64,000 bases of DNA from Macrocybe gigantea (taxonomy: Eukaryota > Basidiomycota > Agaricomycetes > Agaricales > Callistosporiaceae): contig SJRY01000295.1 of assembly GCA_011319805.1 (NCBI GenBank), forward strand, positions 78,320 to 142,319, read 5' to 3'. Shown in pieces: positions 36,408-48,573 of the stretch (within the stretch, counting starts at the first letter, position 1; each line of letters starts with the position of its first letter). The notes beneath the pieces were generated by a model. The model was not told the origin of the DNA and ran no database searches. It was given only the letters and a program-made list of their open reading frames with translations. Both the position numbers and the translations under genes were made by a program.

Positions 36408-36546
36408 TCGGACAGAAAATGGCCTTTTTGGCCTCTGAACTTGGAACAAATTTCGGACAAATTGGACCATCGCTGGCGAAAGGTTGGAAATGTGTATGGA
36501 CAAAATGAGATAGTTGAGAAAATGTTGGAACCATGTTCGGACAAGG
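36408..36546 (+). repeat. Left subterminal TTCGGACAAA repeats
   Basis: Four variants of (T/A)TCGGACAAA occur at about 36408, 36452, 36495 and 36536, all on the plus strand. They may be transposase-binding sites. Confidence 0.6.
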
Positions 36547-36620
36547 TCGTGTGACTTAGAGGTTAACGTGGTGATGTTCATGTAATCCATGTGTTAGCCC
36601 TCAGGTCGTGATTTCGAACC
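36545..36620 (+). other. tRNA-like sequence inside the transposon
   Basis: Contains an A-box-like TGACTTAGAGGTTAACGTGG and a B-box-like GATTTCGAACCAC at tRNA spacing, with a CAT-type anticodon position between. Stems pair poorly, so it is not called a functional tRNA. Confidence 0.3.
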
Positions 36621-36756
36621 ACAGTATTGCCATTTGTTTTTTTTTCGCATTTTCTATCATGAGCATTTTCAAATACGAGCGAAAATTTCATTGTCCCATT
36701 ACTTGTCCATCGCAACACTTCATTGCCGCAATACCTCTCTATATCACACTTTCAAT

Positions 36757-39700
36757 ATGGTCTCAGACCTATTTATCGAAGCCGAGTGGATTGGACAAGG
36801 CAAAAAATATGACATAGGGCAGTTGCCTGACTTCGTTTCCGAAGCCAAAGCAGAGCTGTTGGCCATACCTGATACCATTGCAAGCCAAATACCTGCTGAT
36901 GATATGCCATTATCAGAATTTCTGAACCTTCGACTTCCAATCAAATCTTCCGAATTTATTCCTGTCAAGCCCGAAGAGTGCTTTAGCAAGAAGCCATCCC
37001 TCGGCGATGCCGAACAACTCACATCACGCCCTATACCATCTGACCAGGTTCTGCTATCCCTTGAAAATGCGCTGGGCCAGGCGTGGTTTGACGGTGCCAG
37101 ATCTGTCATTGACTGGCGCTACAATGATGGAGATTGCCAGGGATTTTGGGTCTTGACATACTGGCGTCGGCTGGGAGCTGTTGTCGAGCATCAGCAGAGA
37201 TGGACGCGCTGCACTCGATACCTTGAACTGCAAAAGGATAAGCCAAATCACGATAACGAAACAAAGTTATTGCTCACCAATATTGCCAAATTGGTGGGCC
37301 AGATCAGCTGGAACGGGGCTCTGCCATCGTATCTCAGAGGCAATGCCCGTACTTCGTGCCTCTCAAGCTTCCTTGGGAGCACCTGGATCAGCAATGACCA
37401 CATAGACATGATGGTCGAAGTCCTGACCCACCGTCTTCTGGCGAGCCAGCCCAAAAGCAAGATTGTCATTGCACCACTGGCATTTTCTACGAATGTTTGG
37501 CAGTTCGCGCATGGTATTAGCCATTCCAGGCTCTTGCGGCGCTACGAGGATGCAATCCATGCGGACAAGCTTCATGTCATCTATTTCCCAATCCACGTCC
37601 ATGAAAATCACTGGATCTGCAGTTGTATAGATTTCGTCAACAAGAGTTTCAGATATGGTTAGTGATAGAACTACCTGTTTAGAGTCGTTGCTCAATCTAT
37701 GTGCTAGGTGACTCTCTGTCGCACATGAGCAATCCACCAGCCTCCTTTACAGCAGATTTGAAAAAGTGGCTCAAAGCTTCGTTTAGCGGAACGTTCACAT
37801 ACATGCATGAACAGCTCGAGCATGGAAGGCAGACTGACACGCACAATTGCGGGATCTACACGATAAACACCATCGGTCATGCCGTTCTCAATGATCCCAT
37901 ACTTACACCGGGGGAGGCGATCAAGGAACGACTTCGATGGTTTCAGCACTTCGCCCGCAATGCCATATCTACTCAATCAGATGGGAGACCCAAATCTGCC
38001 GGCCAGTCTGGCATCCCTGATCACTCAGCTACCATTTCGATGACTCGTCCTGACTTGGCAAACTTGCTGAACCCCATGGAGCTCCTTGATACTGTAGACG
38101 TGATGGGGCCATATGAGGAGATTGTTGACGATGTTCTGACTCACCAAGGGGTTGATTCATCCACTGTATTGTCGAAGTTTGAAGCTGCAATGCAGGACGC
38201 GGACGAAAGCGATTGTCCGTCGGAGACAAATGGGATGTTCACAGAAAATGATCCAGTCGAACGGGAATGTAATGAACACTCCAATCTCGATATCGATTCA
38301 AAACGGCGGTCGGAACCTAGTCTGCCTTTGTGCGCCGAGAGCGATACATCGTACGAATCGGATGAAAGTCTTCCGCCTGCTAAGCGCGTCAAAAAGGGCA
38401 AGGGTGCAAGTCGGTCAGCGAAGTCATCTCGCCGAGTACGGGAGGCAGTACGGAAAGGGATCTTTGAGCTGAACGTCCAACGGCTCAAAGAATGGAAGGA
38501 AGCTATTCTTGTCGACGATCCCGATGCTGCCTTCGATCCCAGAAACATCCGCAGCGTTCGTCACTCAATCTGCGACACTTGGGTTCTTGTAAAGCAGCCG
38601 TATGATCGGACGCGTTGGAAAGCCCATCTAACCACCTGCGCGAAGACAGGACGTAGACGAAAACCGACGGCCGGCATCAAAAAGCTTACCTCGATGGGAT
38701 TTTTCACCATACCAAAAGGTGAACAGCAGAACCTGGCACAGGTACAGACCGGACCCACTCTCCAAGAGCCAGAAAAGCCAGACTATCCCTGCCCAGGCTT
38801 GACCTCGAAGGACGACAGCCGAATTCTTCAATACTTGAAACGCTCTCCGGTCCTCAGCGCAGGCTCTGTATCTATTCATACCATTGTCAAAGAACGATAC
38901 GGCGAGAATAAAGCCTTTGGCGATCTGAGTGAAAATGAGCAGGAAGAGATATGGGAGGCACAGGAGCGGCGTCGAACATGGCAAAACGAGCATGAAAAGC
39001 AACGTGTTCGTGCTGTTGATTGTTCCCGATTTGTCGCAAAGCCACCAAATAAGGAACGACCCCTGCCATGTTCGAACTGCCAACAGATTTTGAAGTCCAA
39101 GACGTTCAAGGTCGCGCTCCGCAAACCTCTACCGTCCAACGAGAACGCTGCCCACGTACCTCATCGCTACCGAAACACCGCGTTAGCACAAATCTATGCG
39201 CGATGTCGAGGTTTGCAGGAATTGCTAAACCAGGTTCGTCCATCACCATATACGGTCATTTGTTTGAGCGTTGGAGCAGGCCGGCATTTCTAGGATTCAG
39301 AAAAGGAGCCGTTGATCAGACTTGCAATCGGCCAGTTGAACGGTTCATACCAGAATAAAATGCTGGCTGGTCTATGCCAGATGTATTTCACAATATCGGA
39401 ACGCGAAAAGAAAGGCAAAGGCATGCAAAACTTGCGGTACGACCCAGTTTGGGACGAGGTCTGCGAGATACTGCAGATACAAAGTCCAGCGGCCTATCGT
39501 ACCCTGGTCAAGTTCTTTCCTGGTCGATCAGAGCGCAGTTTCCGGTATGGCCTTCACGAAAGACTTGATCATTGACGTTTGCTCTTATGCTGTTGACTTG
39601 TAGCCAGAAACAGGCACGTAAACCCAGGTTTCCATTAACGATATGCGATCGTACATTCGAACTCGCTGAATCTCATCTCAAGGCACTCGATTATCGTGGC

Positions 39701-42427
39701 CCAGTTGGACTGAGCTGTGACGATACGAAGTTATTCAGTTCATTACGGCTATACTGGGACGAAACGGAACAATCACATTTTCTGGTCGGCAGCACTGATG
39801 GCCCGCTCCGAGTTGCCGATGTTGAGAATATGAGGGCAGTGTTAGCAGAAGCAAAGGAACGGAAGGGGACGAAGGTACGTGGAGTCTGCAAACAGACTAA
39901 GACTATGTACTAACTACTCACAGTTGCGACTTTGGTGTCTGACGGTTCCACTTCCAAAGGTCTCGCCCATCATCGTTGCTGCACTGGCGATCCCTGATAC
40001 CCTGAGAGCACCAACATTATTCGCTTATCTCCAACAGATTCTGTACGGCTTATTGGATCGAGCTATCAAAGTGGTTTCCTATGCCTGTGATGGCACTGAA
40101 GTCGAGCGCGCTGTTCAGTCCTTGTTGGTTTCATCTGCAGATGACACGATCGACTATATGATTTCAAACCCATGGCATGAGGGATCTGATACCAAGGTTA
40201 CCATTCTTCGGATTCGGGATCAGCCCCTTACCATCATACAAGACTCAAAGCACGCGCTGAAAACATTTCGCAACAACCTGTTCTCTGGTGCGCGATGTCT
40301 TATCTTGGGGAATTACGTGGCCCTATACGAGCACATACGGCACATGATACGCCCAGGAGGCGTTCCTGGTCCTCTCTTCAAGCGCGATATTGAGAAGATT
40401 GACCGCCAAGATGACAATGCCGCTGCTCGCCTCTTTGGAGCAGAAGTCCTACAATACTTCTCGGACCATTACCCTGAATGCATAGGCACCGTCGTATACC
40501 TTTTTGTCTTTGGAGAGCTTGTGGATGCATATCAGAATCGTCATATCACTCATTCAGAACGACTGTTGATGGTCCTACGTGCACGATATTTCCTGGACTG
40601 TTGGCAATCCTTCCTCAAAGTTTCGCAGTATCCCATCACCCAACATTGTCTCTCCCGTGAAGCTCTAGACATCTGCAGAATTCTCATTGATGGATACATC
40701 GCCCTCTTGTACATATATCGCGACCATCTCCCAGAGCTCGTCCCCCTTCTTCCGTGGCTCCATTCTACAGAAGCATGTGAACATGTCTTTGGCGAAGCAC
40801 GTAGGATTGTCAACGACTTTACCATGCTTGATTTCTTTTACATGATCCCAAAGCTAATGATCACCCTCCGTCAAGCTGTCAAACAAGCTCAAATGTCCAA
40901 TCCCAAGGCCACAGCAAGCGGTTACAATCACACATATTTCGACTATGCGAATATTGATTTGTTGGGACTGGCGACATTCCCCGATGATACTCAGATCCAG
41001 GATATTGCCAAGGCTGCCGCAGAACAGGTCGATAGCTTGATGAACTTGTTAGGAATCGATCCAGCCTGCTTACAACAGCTTCGACTGCTTAACATACAGA
41101 CAGTGTCACTGCCGAGTATCCAGAGCTGGTTTACTGAGTCCGATGATGATGCCGATGCCGAGGAAGACGTATCCGATTCACAAAAGTTGCAAGATGTCTT
41201 TCAGCATGAGGAGGATCCTGCAGTTTTTCGTACACGACAGCAAGATAGGGTTGTAGAAAGGCTTTCCTGTGTAGCTGCCGCACTCACGCTTGAGGATATG
41301 CGCACAGTGTAGGTTTCTCGTTCGTGTATTGAACAGATATAGGTTAATGGTCATTATAGCAACCACCTACATGCTACAACTGAAGACGACGTTAAAGGCG
41401 TAGAGGAAGAAAGCAGCAATATTCAAGAACTACGCTCATGGGTGCCTCCACAGATTGACTCAAAGGACGATATAAGCAAGCCATTTGGGTTTGGTCGGCT
41501 GACCCTTCACAATCTTGATTTCATGGAATTGGTAGTTATCCGGCGTCTGCACCAGACACGCCATGCTGCCGCAGGAGTTCGTACAAGCCACCAGAGTGTG
41601 TCAGCTTCTGTTCCTGAGACTGCACGTCTTCGCCACAATGTACTGCACCAGCTATCAGAGATTTTGAAAGCTGAGGACAACGACAGCATAAAAACCAGCT
41701 CTGGCCTAGAACGGAATGCCCGATGGATAGGTAGCGGCAACATGAGCAAGGGTGGAAATGCTGCCAATGCCAATGTCGTAGCTTTGCAAGATGCTACTCA
41801 GGTATGTGCCACTAACCTAACTATGTCTGAAGCAGCAATTTGATTGTTGTACATTAGCGGCTCCAACAGCGGAGAAAAGTCTTTGCAGCAACTAATATAC
41901 CCCCAACCCTTGGGATTGCTGAAGCTGGAATCTCTGCGATCCGGCCACTGGTAGTCGGTGACTATGGAATTGTCTATACTAATTACGGCCTGCATATCGC
42001 ATGCAGTATGTGAAGTTTTTGTTCATTTGTCAGAATTTGCTCCTTACGATCATCAGTTCTTGCAATCTATTCAAAAACAGGAGGAAAGAGCGGGAGGCAC
42101 AGTGCTGTCGAAGACAAGTCAAACATTGCTGGTGTCTCAAACATGGTTGTTCAGCTTTTTGAACCAATTATGCAAGCTGCGTCATCCAATTCGACATTCC
42201 GCGACCGACCAAATCGCATGGCACTTCTTTCCACAAAGGAATTTGGCCTTATCACAGCATTCCAATTCCTTATTGTGCTGTCAGTCCAACCGACAATGAC
42301 CCCGACAGGCCTTATGCTATCCGTTAGTGATTCATCATTGTTTGCCCTACTCAATACCCTTGCTGTCGAAGTAAAAAGAGCAATGGATCAATTCAAGAGG
42401 AGGGGAGGAAGCAAGATTTCTAAATAG
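36757..42427 (+). CDS. Ulp1-like protease fused to DDE-type transposase
   Basis: Exons 36757-37657, 37708-39233, 39294-39544, 39604-39874, 39924-about 41311, then about 41361-41800, 41858-about 42004 and about 42082-42427 join in consistent phases. The N-terminal ~430 residues end in a Ulp1/SENP-type cysteine protease: catalytic His in HENHW, Asp at the exon junction YG|DSLS, Gln in GRQTDTHNCGIYT and nucleophile Cys in NCG. The same ORF (37708-39233) runs on into a nuclear-type basic stretch, a C/H-rich segment, and the CSNCQQ...HRYRNTALAQIYARC start of the transposase. Later motifs are CDDTKL, YACDGTEVER, DSKHALKTFRNNLFSGARC and HSTEACEHVFGEARR, which plausibly supply the DDE triad. No frame break or stop is present. 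Confidence 0.85.
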
Positions 42428-42540
42428 GTAGTCTTTTGTTCTCCTGCTCCAGATTCAGACTATGCTTGAGTTCTGGTGCTCAAAAAAGAGCTAGAGACAA
42501 AAATTAGCACAATTTCGATGCCTAAACACTCGGTTTTTCC

Positions 42541-42627
42541 GTTCGGACAAAGCAGCAGTGACGGTCCGAAACTTAGCACAAAATTCGGACAAAATCAGAT
42601 TTTTTGGCGATTTTCGTTCGGACAAAA
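42541..42627 (+). repeat. Right subterminal TTCGGACAAA repeats
   Basis: GTTCGGACAAA, ATTCGGACAAA and GTTCGGACAAA occur at about 42541, 42583 and 42616, in the same orientation as the left-end copies. Confidence 0.6.
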
Positions 42628-42649
42628 AGGGTCGGCGTTGCACGATTTT

Positions 42650-42735
42650 GGGAACCGAGTTCTGAGGGAATTTTCGGGGGTCCTCGAGTTCCCCACATCT
42701 TTGCGCTGATAATCTTGTAATTTGATTAGCAGGAG
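42650..42735 (-). repeat. Right terminal inverted repeat
   Basis: Its complement reads CTAATC, AAATTACAA, GAACTCGAGGACCCC, GAAAATTCCCTCAGAAC and CGG, matching 36324-36404. It ends about 40 bp from the stop codon of the adjacent oxidoreductase gene. Confidence 0.8.
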
Positions 42736-42775
42736 AATTGAATGATAAAAACAGAGCGCGTACAAGTTACCATGG

Positions 42776-44052
<1,277 letters not shown>

Positions 44053-44131
44053 GGTGGGTGGTAGAATGATTGCGTTGCGATCCGAGGCTTAGCTCTTGGT
44101 TCTAACGGCTCGCAGACGCGGGCGGTGTTCC

Positions 44132-44138
44132 ATTTATA
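44132..44138 (-). promoter_or_regulatory. TATA box of OYE copy 1
   Basis: TATAAAT on the minus strand about 80 nt upstream of the ATG at 44052. The rest of the 0.5-kb spacer to copy 2 shows nothing else. Confidence 0.45.
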
Positions 44139-44576
44139 CGTACATCTGATCATTTCCCAGCTCCTTCAAGGTGCTTATGAAGCCATAGGATGATGACGAA
44201 TCCCGTGTGATAGTACTAATCAGAACAATAAAGCACGTCATGCAACGGAATAGGATTAAGCTTCGGAAGTTCAGGCTTCCCGCTCACAACATGCCGTATA
44301 GACGGCGAAGCACGGTTCTGCGTCAGAAACCTTTCGCTACCGGAGACACGAAAAGCGCATGTCGATTTATGGTCCAGCATCTTGCCTATAGGCGTGCAAT
44401 GTGGCGCGCTAAAAACGATCCTTTCGTTTGAAGACTGTCTTTTTTCTGCCAACTGTCGATAAGTGCGAGGACATGATCACACTATGACACACACGAACAA
44501 ATATGTGTATGTACTAGGTGAGCTGATCCTATGGTGCTCTGTATTAAAATAGGAATATCAAAAGGTAATATATGTC

Positions 44577-45938
44577 TTATTCCGATGTATGTTTAGAGAA
44601 TGGAGGGGCAGCGCCTTTGTCTGTTGTGGTTGCGAAGGGATAGTCGATATAGCCGACCTGGGCATTCTCGTTCTCGCCAGGAGTGTAGAACGTGCTACGG
44701 TCATATTGAGTTAGAGGTATGTCCTCCTTCAAGCGGATCGGAAGATCGGGCTAGGAGGAGACAAAAGAAGTTGGCTGAACTGACAGCGACAAAAATGATT
44801 TTAACCTACGTTGGCAATGAACCACCGTCCAAACGCGATGAGATCGCCGTGTTCATCCGCTGTCCTGATCGCAAGTTCACGCTTGTAGCCACCAGCACTG
44901 ATGAAGGGGCGAGGAGCCCAAATATCCCGGATGAAGTCGTTCGATTCGTGACTTTCAGGGGTGCGGTCGTCGATGCCGTGTACGCGGGGCCCAATGACGT
45001 GGATATAGGCCAGGTCAGGATGTGAGGCCTTGAGGCTTGAGACAAAGTGCGAGAATTGAGGGACGGGGTCGGCCATTCTCATGTCTACCATGATACGACG
45101 AAAGGGGATAAACGGTAGGAAAAACATGGTAGGACACAGACGGGCAGACCTTGGTACGAGTCCCATGGGCTCAATCGGATGCTAGTCCTTGGGGCTCCAA
45201 CCGCCTTGGCGACGGCGTCAACGACCTGTAGGCCAAACCTGCTTCTGTTCTCTACATTTCCGCCATACTCATCTGTCCTCTTGTTCGAGACATCCTGCAA
45301 GAACTGATCGATAAGATACCCGTTAGCGCCGTGGATTTCGACGCCGTCGAAGCCCGCCTCGTTCACGGCGTTCTTGGCCGCCTGAGCGAACCACTCGACG
45401 TATTCTCGGATTTCGGGAACGGTCAGCGCTTCTGGAACGGCAGTGGGCGATGTCGAGAGGGCAATTGGAGAGGGCGCCACGTATTTCATTGGAGGTTTCA
45501 TCGATTTGAGATATGGCTCCGACGCAGTTCGACCGAGGGCCCAGAGTTGCATGAAGATGTATGAGCCATTCGCATGAACTGCGTCCGTAACCTGAGTAAC
45601 GGCGGTGTTTCCAGTTAAAAGCGATGCCACATAGAAGAATTAACACGGACCTGTTTCCAGGCTTCGATCTGCTCTTTTGACCAAATGCCTGGAACGCTCG
45701 GGTACCCATCGGCCTTCGGTGCAATGATCGTCGCGTCAGTGATGACCAACGTGCCTGGGGTGCTGCTCCTCTGGGAATAATACTCCTTCACAAGAGGTAC
45801 GATGGGGACGTGGGTCGAAGTCGTGTTGCGGAAACGCGTGAGAGGCGCAAGCACGACGCGATGCTTGAGGTCAAGGTTGCCGACACGGATGGGCTGGAAA
45901 AGTTTCGAGATGGTTTTCGGAGCCGATGTAGCTGCCAT
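44577..45938 (-). CDS. Old yellow enzyme family NADH:flavin oxidoreductase, copy 2
   Basis: Four exons read cleanly. [20 protein letters not shown] with [11 protein letters not shown] comes first, then [20 protein letters not shown] through [20 protein letters not shown] and SPWDSYQ. Third is [20 protein letters not shown] through [14 protein letters not shown] and [12 protein letters not shown]. The last is [20 protein letters not shown] through VGYIDYPFA to TAA 44577-44579. The HGAN active-site residues are present. Intron positions match copy 1, so this is a tandem duplication. The residue differences around the active site suggest diverged substrates. No frame break was needed. Confidence 0.95.
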
Positions 45939-46003
45939 TTTCCGGAGCTTGTGTACTAGGTGTAGTAGACGAGTTAGGTTGACGAGCCATAACTTTACAG
46001 GAG

Positions 46004-46010
46004 ATTTATA
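46004..46010 (-). promoter_or_regulatory. TATA box of OYE copy 2
   Basis: TATAAAT on the minus strand about 66 nt upstream of the ATG at 45938, matching the spacing in copy 1. Confidence 0.45.
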
Positions 46011-46898
46011 TGTTTTTAGTTGCCGGTTGATGAGGTGGATGCGATTTCACCCATCCCTCCAAGAGCTGACATATGACGAGATTATGATGCAATTTCGATA
46101 TTGTCAGCAATCAGCAACTTGGGTGCCTGTTCTCTCCTAGATTGACTTGTTCCTCGTGGTTCGCTGGTCCGCCGAATGAAGCTGAACGGTCGGAAAGAGC
46201 GAGAATGGTCTTGGATGATGCGTTTTGTCCTGTGGTATTGATACAGGAAGACGAACGGATCTCATTCTACAATCATGCAGGCTTACAGCTTTTTATCAGC
46301 AGGTGTCATACAAAGATTTAGACCTACATTGTCACGGCAAACGAGCTTGTACACAGTCCGACTAAGCGATGGCACCATTCTCCTCCCAAGGCATTAAGTA
46401 AGTTTTTGTCGCAGTCTGGGTTTCCTTTCAGATTCCGGGTGTGTTCGGTGCGTGTTAGTCAGAGTAAGGGGAGGTCCACCGGAAGCTTGGTAATCTTACT
46501 TGCGTTTCACCATGATGCACAGCAGACGTCAAGAAATTATAGCGGAAATGCTGCCTCTAGGAAAGTGATGAATAAGAAACTGTTGATTCCAACACTGAGG
46601 TAGCCGAGAGTCCCTAAATCCTATTAAGTGGGGTAAAAGGCGGTCTTCTCCCATTTGCGCTTACAACGGAGGATTGGCGTGACGACCTTGTTACGAGTCC
46701 TTTCTTTAGAAAGGCTCGTTCTAATCATCTGCAATATGCGGGGAGGAACTCCAGCTTGTTTGTACACAGTTACGTTGCATTGTTTCGAGCGTGGGATATA
46801 AACAGACCCTGCGTCAATTGTTCGCTCTTTCGGGCCTTGTTTTGTTTTGGTTTATGTAGCTATGATTATGAAAAAGCGCCGGCGTTGGCCGGCGATAC
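46011..46898. other. Intergenic, possibly more Helitron relic
   Basis: No recognisable gene. Because a helicase C-terminus follows directly, some of this may be unrecognisable upstream helicase sequence. Confidence 0.35.
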
Positions 46899-47177
46899 CT
46901 TGCATGCTGTCCAGCCAAACCAAGCGCACAAGGACAAACACTGGAACAGGCCATCATCGACATTGCTCCACCACCGGTAGGTGGTGGCCTTACCTTGTTC
47001 AACCTGTATGTCGCACCATCGCGTGGACGCGGTCCAGATACCATATGGTTGCTGTGACCGTTTGATGAGACGAATCTGCAGGCAGTGCACGAGTTGAATT
47101 TACTGGCAGAGGACGAACGGTTAAAGGCACTCGACAAAAACACCAGAGAACGACTGGCCAACAATAGCCTATTCTAA
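46899..47177 (+). pseudogene. C-terminal fragment of a Helitron PIF1-like helicase
   Basis: One frame reads SAQGQTLEQAIIDIAPP, then GGGLTLFNLYVAPSRGRGPD and TIWLL, then a TGA, and resumes with FDETNLQAVHELNLLAEDER and LKALDKNTRERLANNSLF before a TAA. The QGQTLE motif, NLYVALSR-type motif and AEDERL tail are those at the end of fungal Helitron Rep/helicase proteins. The TGA sits where an Arg codon (CGA) is usual, so one C-to-T change would explain it. Everything upstream of the last helicase motifs is missing or unrecognisable, so this is a relic. Confidence 0.75.
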
Positions 47178-47299
47178 ATATTTATTTTGTATCATGGACG
47201 TGGTGTTGGAAGTGAGAAAGGCAGTGGAAAGGCAGGAAGGGAGGAACTGGTCGCTGATTGGCTGCTGTTTGTTTGTTCTGGCAGATTGTTTGTCATGTA

Positions 47300-47327
47300 C
47301 AGTACCCTTGCAAAAGTTTTGCAACAT
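47300..47327 (+). repeat. Tc1 left TIR
   Basis: 28 bp, complementary to 48506-48533 with one mismatch, preceded by TA at 47298-47299. Confidence 0.92.
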
Positions 47328-47383
47328 CACGTGTAAACAATAAATAAAAATTACTCTCTACACCTGCCCATACCCCACCTACC

Positions 47384-48451
47384 ATGCCTAAGACACCTGG
47401 AACCAAAAACACATCACCAGAGCTGCGATCCCTCATCTATCACAAATCCAAAGAAAATATGCCAATTCAAGATATTGCCACTTTTGTTGGAAGGGACCGC
47501 AGCACCATTTTTCGCATTCTCAAATACTATGATACCCGAGGTCATTTTGATGATATCCCATGCTTGGGTAGACCACCCAAGCTAGATGAGCAGTCCATAT
47601 GACATCTCAAAGTTTCTCTAGATGGAAACAGACGCCAAACTCTCTCCGAGCTCACCCAAAATGTCAACACCTCTCGAGACAATCCTGTCCATCCAGACAC
47701 TGTTAGGAGGGCTATCAGCAATCATTTAGGCATGAAAGGACATGTTGCAGCCAAGAAACCTTATCTCAAGCCTGAGCATCAGAAGGCACGGCTTGTATGG
47801 GCGAAGGAACACCAGGGTTGGGGGAGTGAGGACTGGAACCGGATGATTTGGACAGATGAGTCATCTGTGGAGATTGGGAAAAACTCTAGGGTGGTCTGGG
47901 TGTGCAGGAGACCTGGAGAGAAGTATGACAAGAAGTGTCTCACTCCAACTTTCAAGTCAGAAAGGCAAAGTTTGATGATTTGGGGGTGTATGGCACATGG
48001 GAGGCTTGGTCCCCTTATTAGAATCCCAAAGGATGCCAGAAAGGGGTCAGATTATATCAGATTAATCCTTTCTGGTCCCCTTTGGGATATCTATGAGGAG
48101 CTAAGTGAAGAGAGAGGGCAGGTAGCAGTCATGGAAGATGGGGCCCCTATTCACCGCACCAAGGCTTCACAAGAATGGCGAAAAAATCAGAACATGGTCA
48201 TTCTCCCTCACCCAGCACAGTCTCCAGACCTCAATCCCATTGAACATGTTTGGATTCTGCTCAAAAGTAGGATCAATAGCAGGCCAACTCTTCCTCAGAA
48301 TGTGGATGAATTGTGGAGTATGCTTCAGGCAGAGTGGGCAAAACTGGACTTGGAATTGATAAATACTCTCAGTTGGAAGCATGCCAGACAGGGTAAAAGA
48401 TGTTATAGAGGCCAAAGGTGGATCTACCAAGTACTAGATTACATAGCATAG
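47384..48451 (+). pseudogene. Tc1-like transposase with one premature TGA
   Basis: 355 codons in one frame from MPKTPGTKNTSPELRSLIYH to QVLDYIA, interrupted only by TGA at 47600-47602 after DEQSI. The N-terminal half has helix-turn-helix DNA-binding segments (IQDIATFVGRDRSTIFRILK). The catalytic triad is WTDES, MEDGAPIH and NPIEH, with 34 residues between the second Asp and the Glu. The reading frame downstream of the stop is intact. CGA (Arg) to TGA by a single transition would give this stop, making it a young inactive or readthrough-dependent copy. Confidence 0.92.
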
Positions 48452-48505
48452 AGTTGTGGTGGTGTAAAAATGAATTCTTTCAAGAGTATGTTTTTATTTA
48501 TTTAC

Positions 48506-48533
48506 ATGTTGCAAAACTTTTGCAAGGGGACTG
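48506..48533 (-). repeat. Tc1 right TIR
   Basis: Complement of the left TIR, followed by TA at 48534-48535. Confidence 0.92.
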
Positions 48534-48543
48534 TACAGGTAGA

Positions 48544-48573
48544 TACCTTGCATAAGCATGCAAGGTAATCTAA
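48544..48573 (+). other. Helitron-like 3' hairpin and CTAA end
   Basis: A perfect 10-bp stem (TACCTTGCAT/ATGCAAGGTA) with a 4-nt loop is followed 2 nt later by CTAA and then T. Helitron 3' ends have a hairpin and CTRR before a T. The position just beyond the helicase relic and Tc1 fits, but the hairpin-to-end gap is shorter than usual. Confidence 0.45.

Larger units (their letters stand above)
36324..42735 (+). mobile_element. Autonomous-looking TIR DNA transposon with Ulp1-transposase gene
   Basis: About 6.4 kb bounded by imperfect terminal inverted repeats (36324-36404 and 42650-42735). The inner core GACCCCTGAAAATTCCCTCA is matched by its complement on the right with very few mismatches. 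Subterminal TTCGGACAAA repeats lie inside both ends. One long spliced gene (36757-42427) fills it, with all exons open. I could not define a target-site duplication. The large DDE-type transposase resembles proteins found in many copies in Agaricomycetes; I do not assign it to a named superfamily. Confidence 0.8.
47300..48533 (+). mobile_element. Tc1/mariner element (DD34E), 1.23 kb
   Basis: Bounded by 28-bp inverted repeats (CAGTACCCTTGCAAAAGTTT at the left; right copy with one mismatch) and flanked on both sides by TA, the expected target duplication. It contains a single transposase reading frame with one internal stop. It lies between a Helitron helicase relic and a Helitron-like terminal hairpin, so it probably inserted into the Helitron. 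Confidence 0.95.

Noticed and set aside
46891..46902. TACCTTGCATGC match to the hairpin at 48544
   Set aside because: Too short to treat as a duplicated terminus; likely coincidence within helicase relic sequence.
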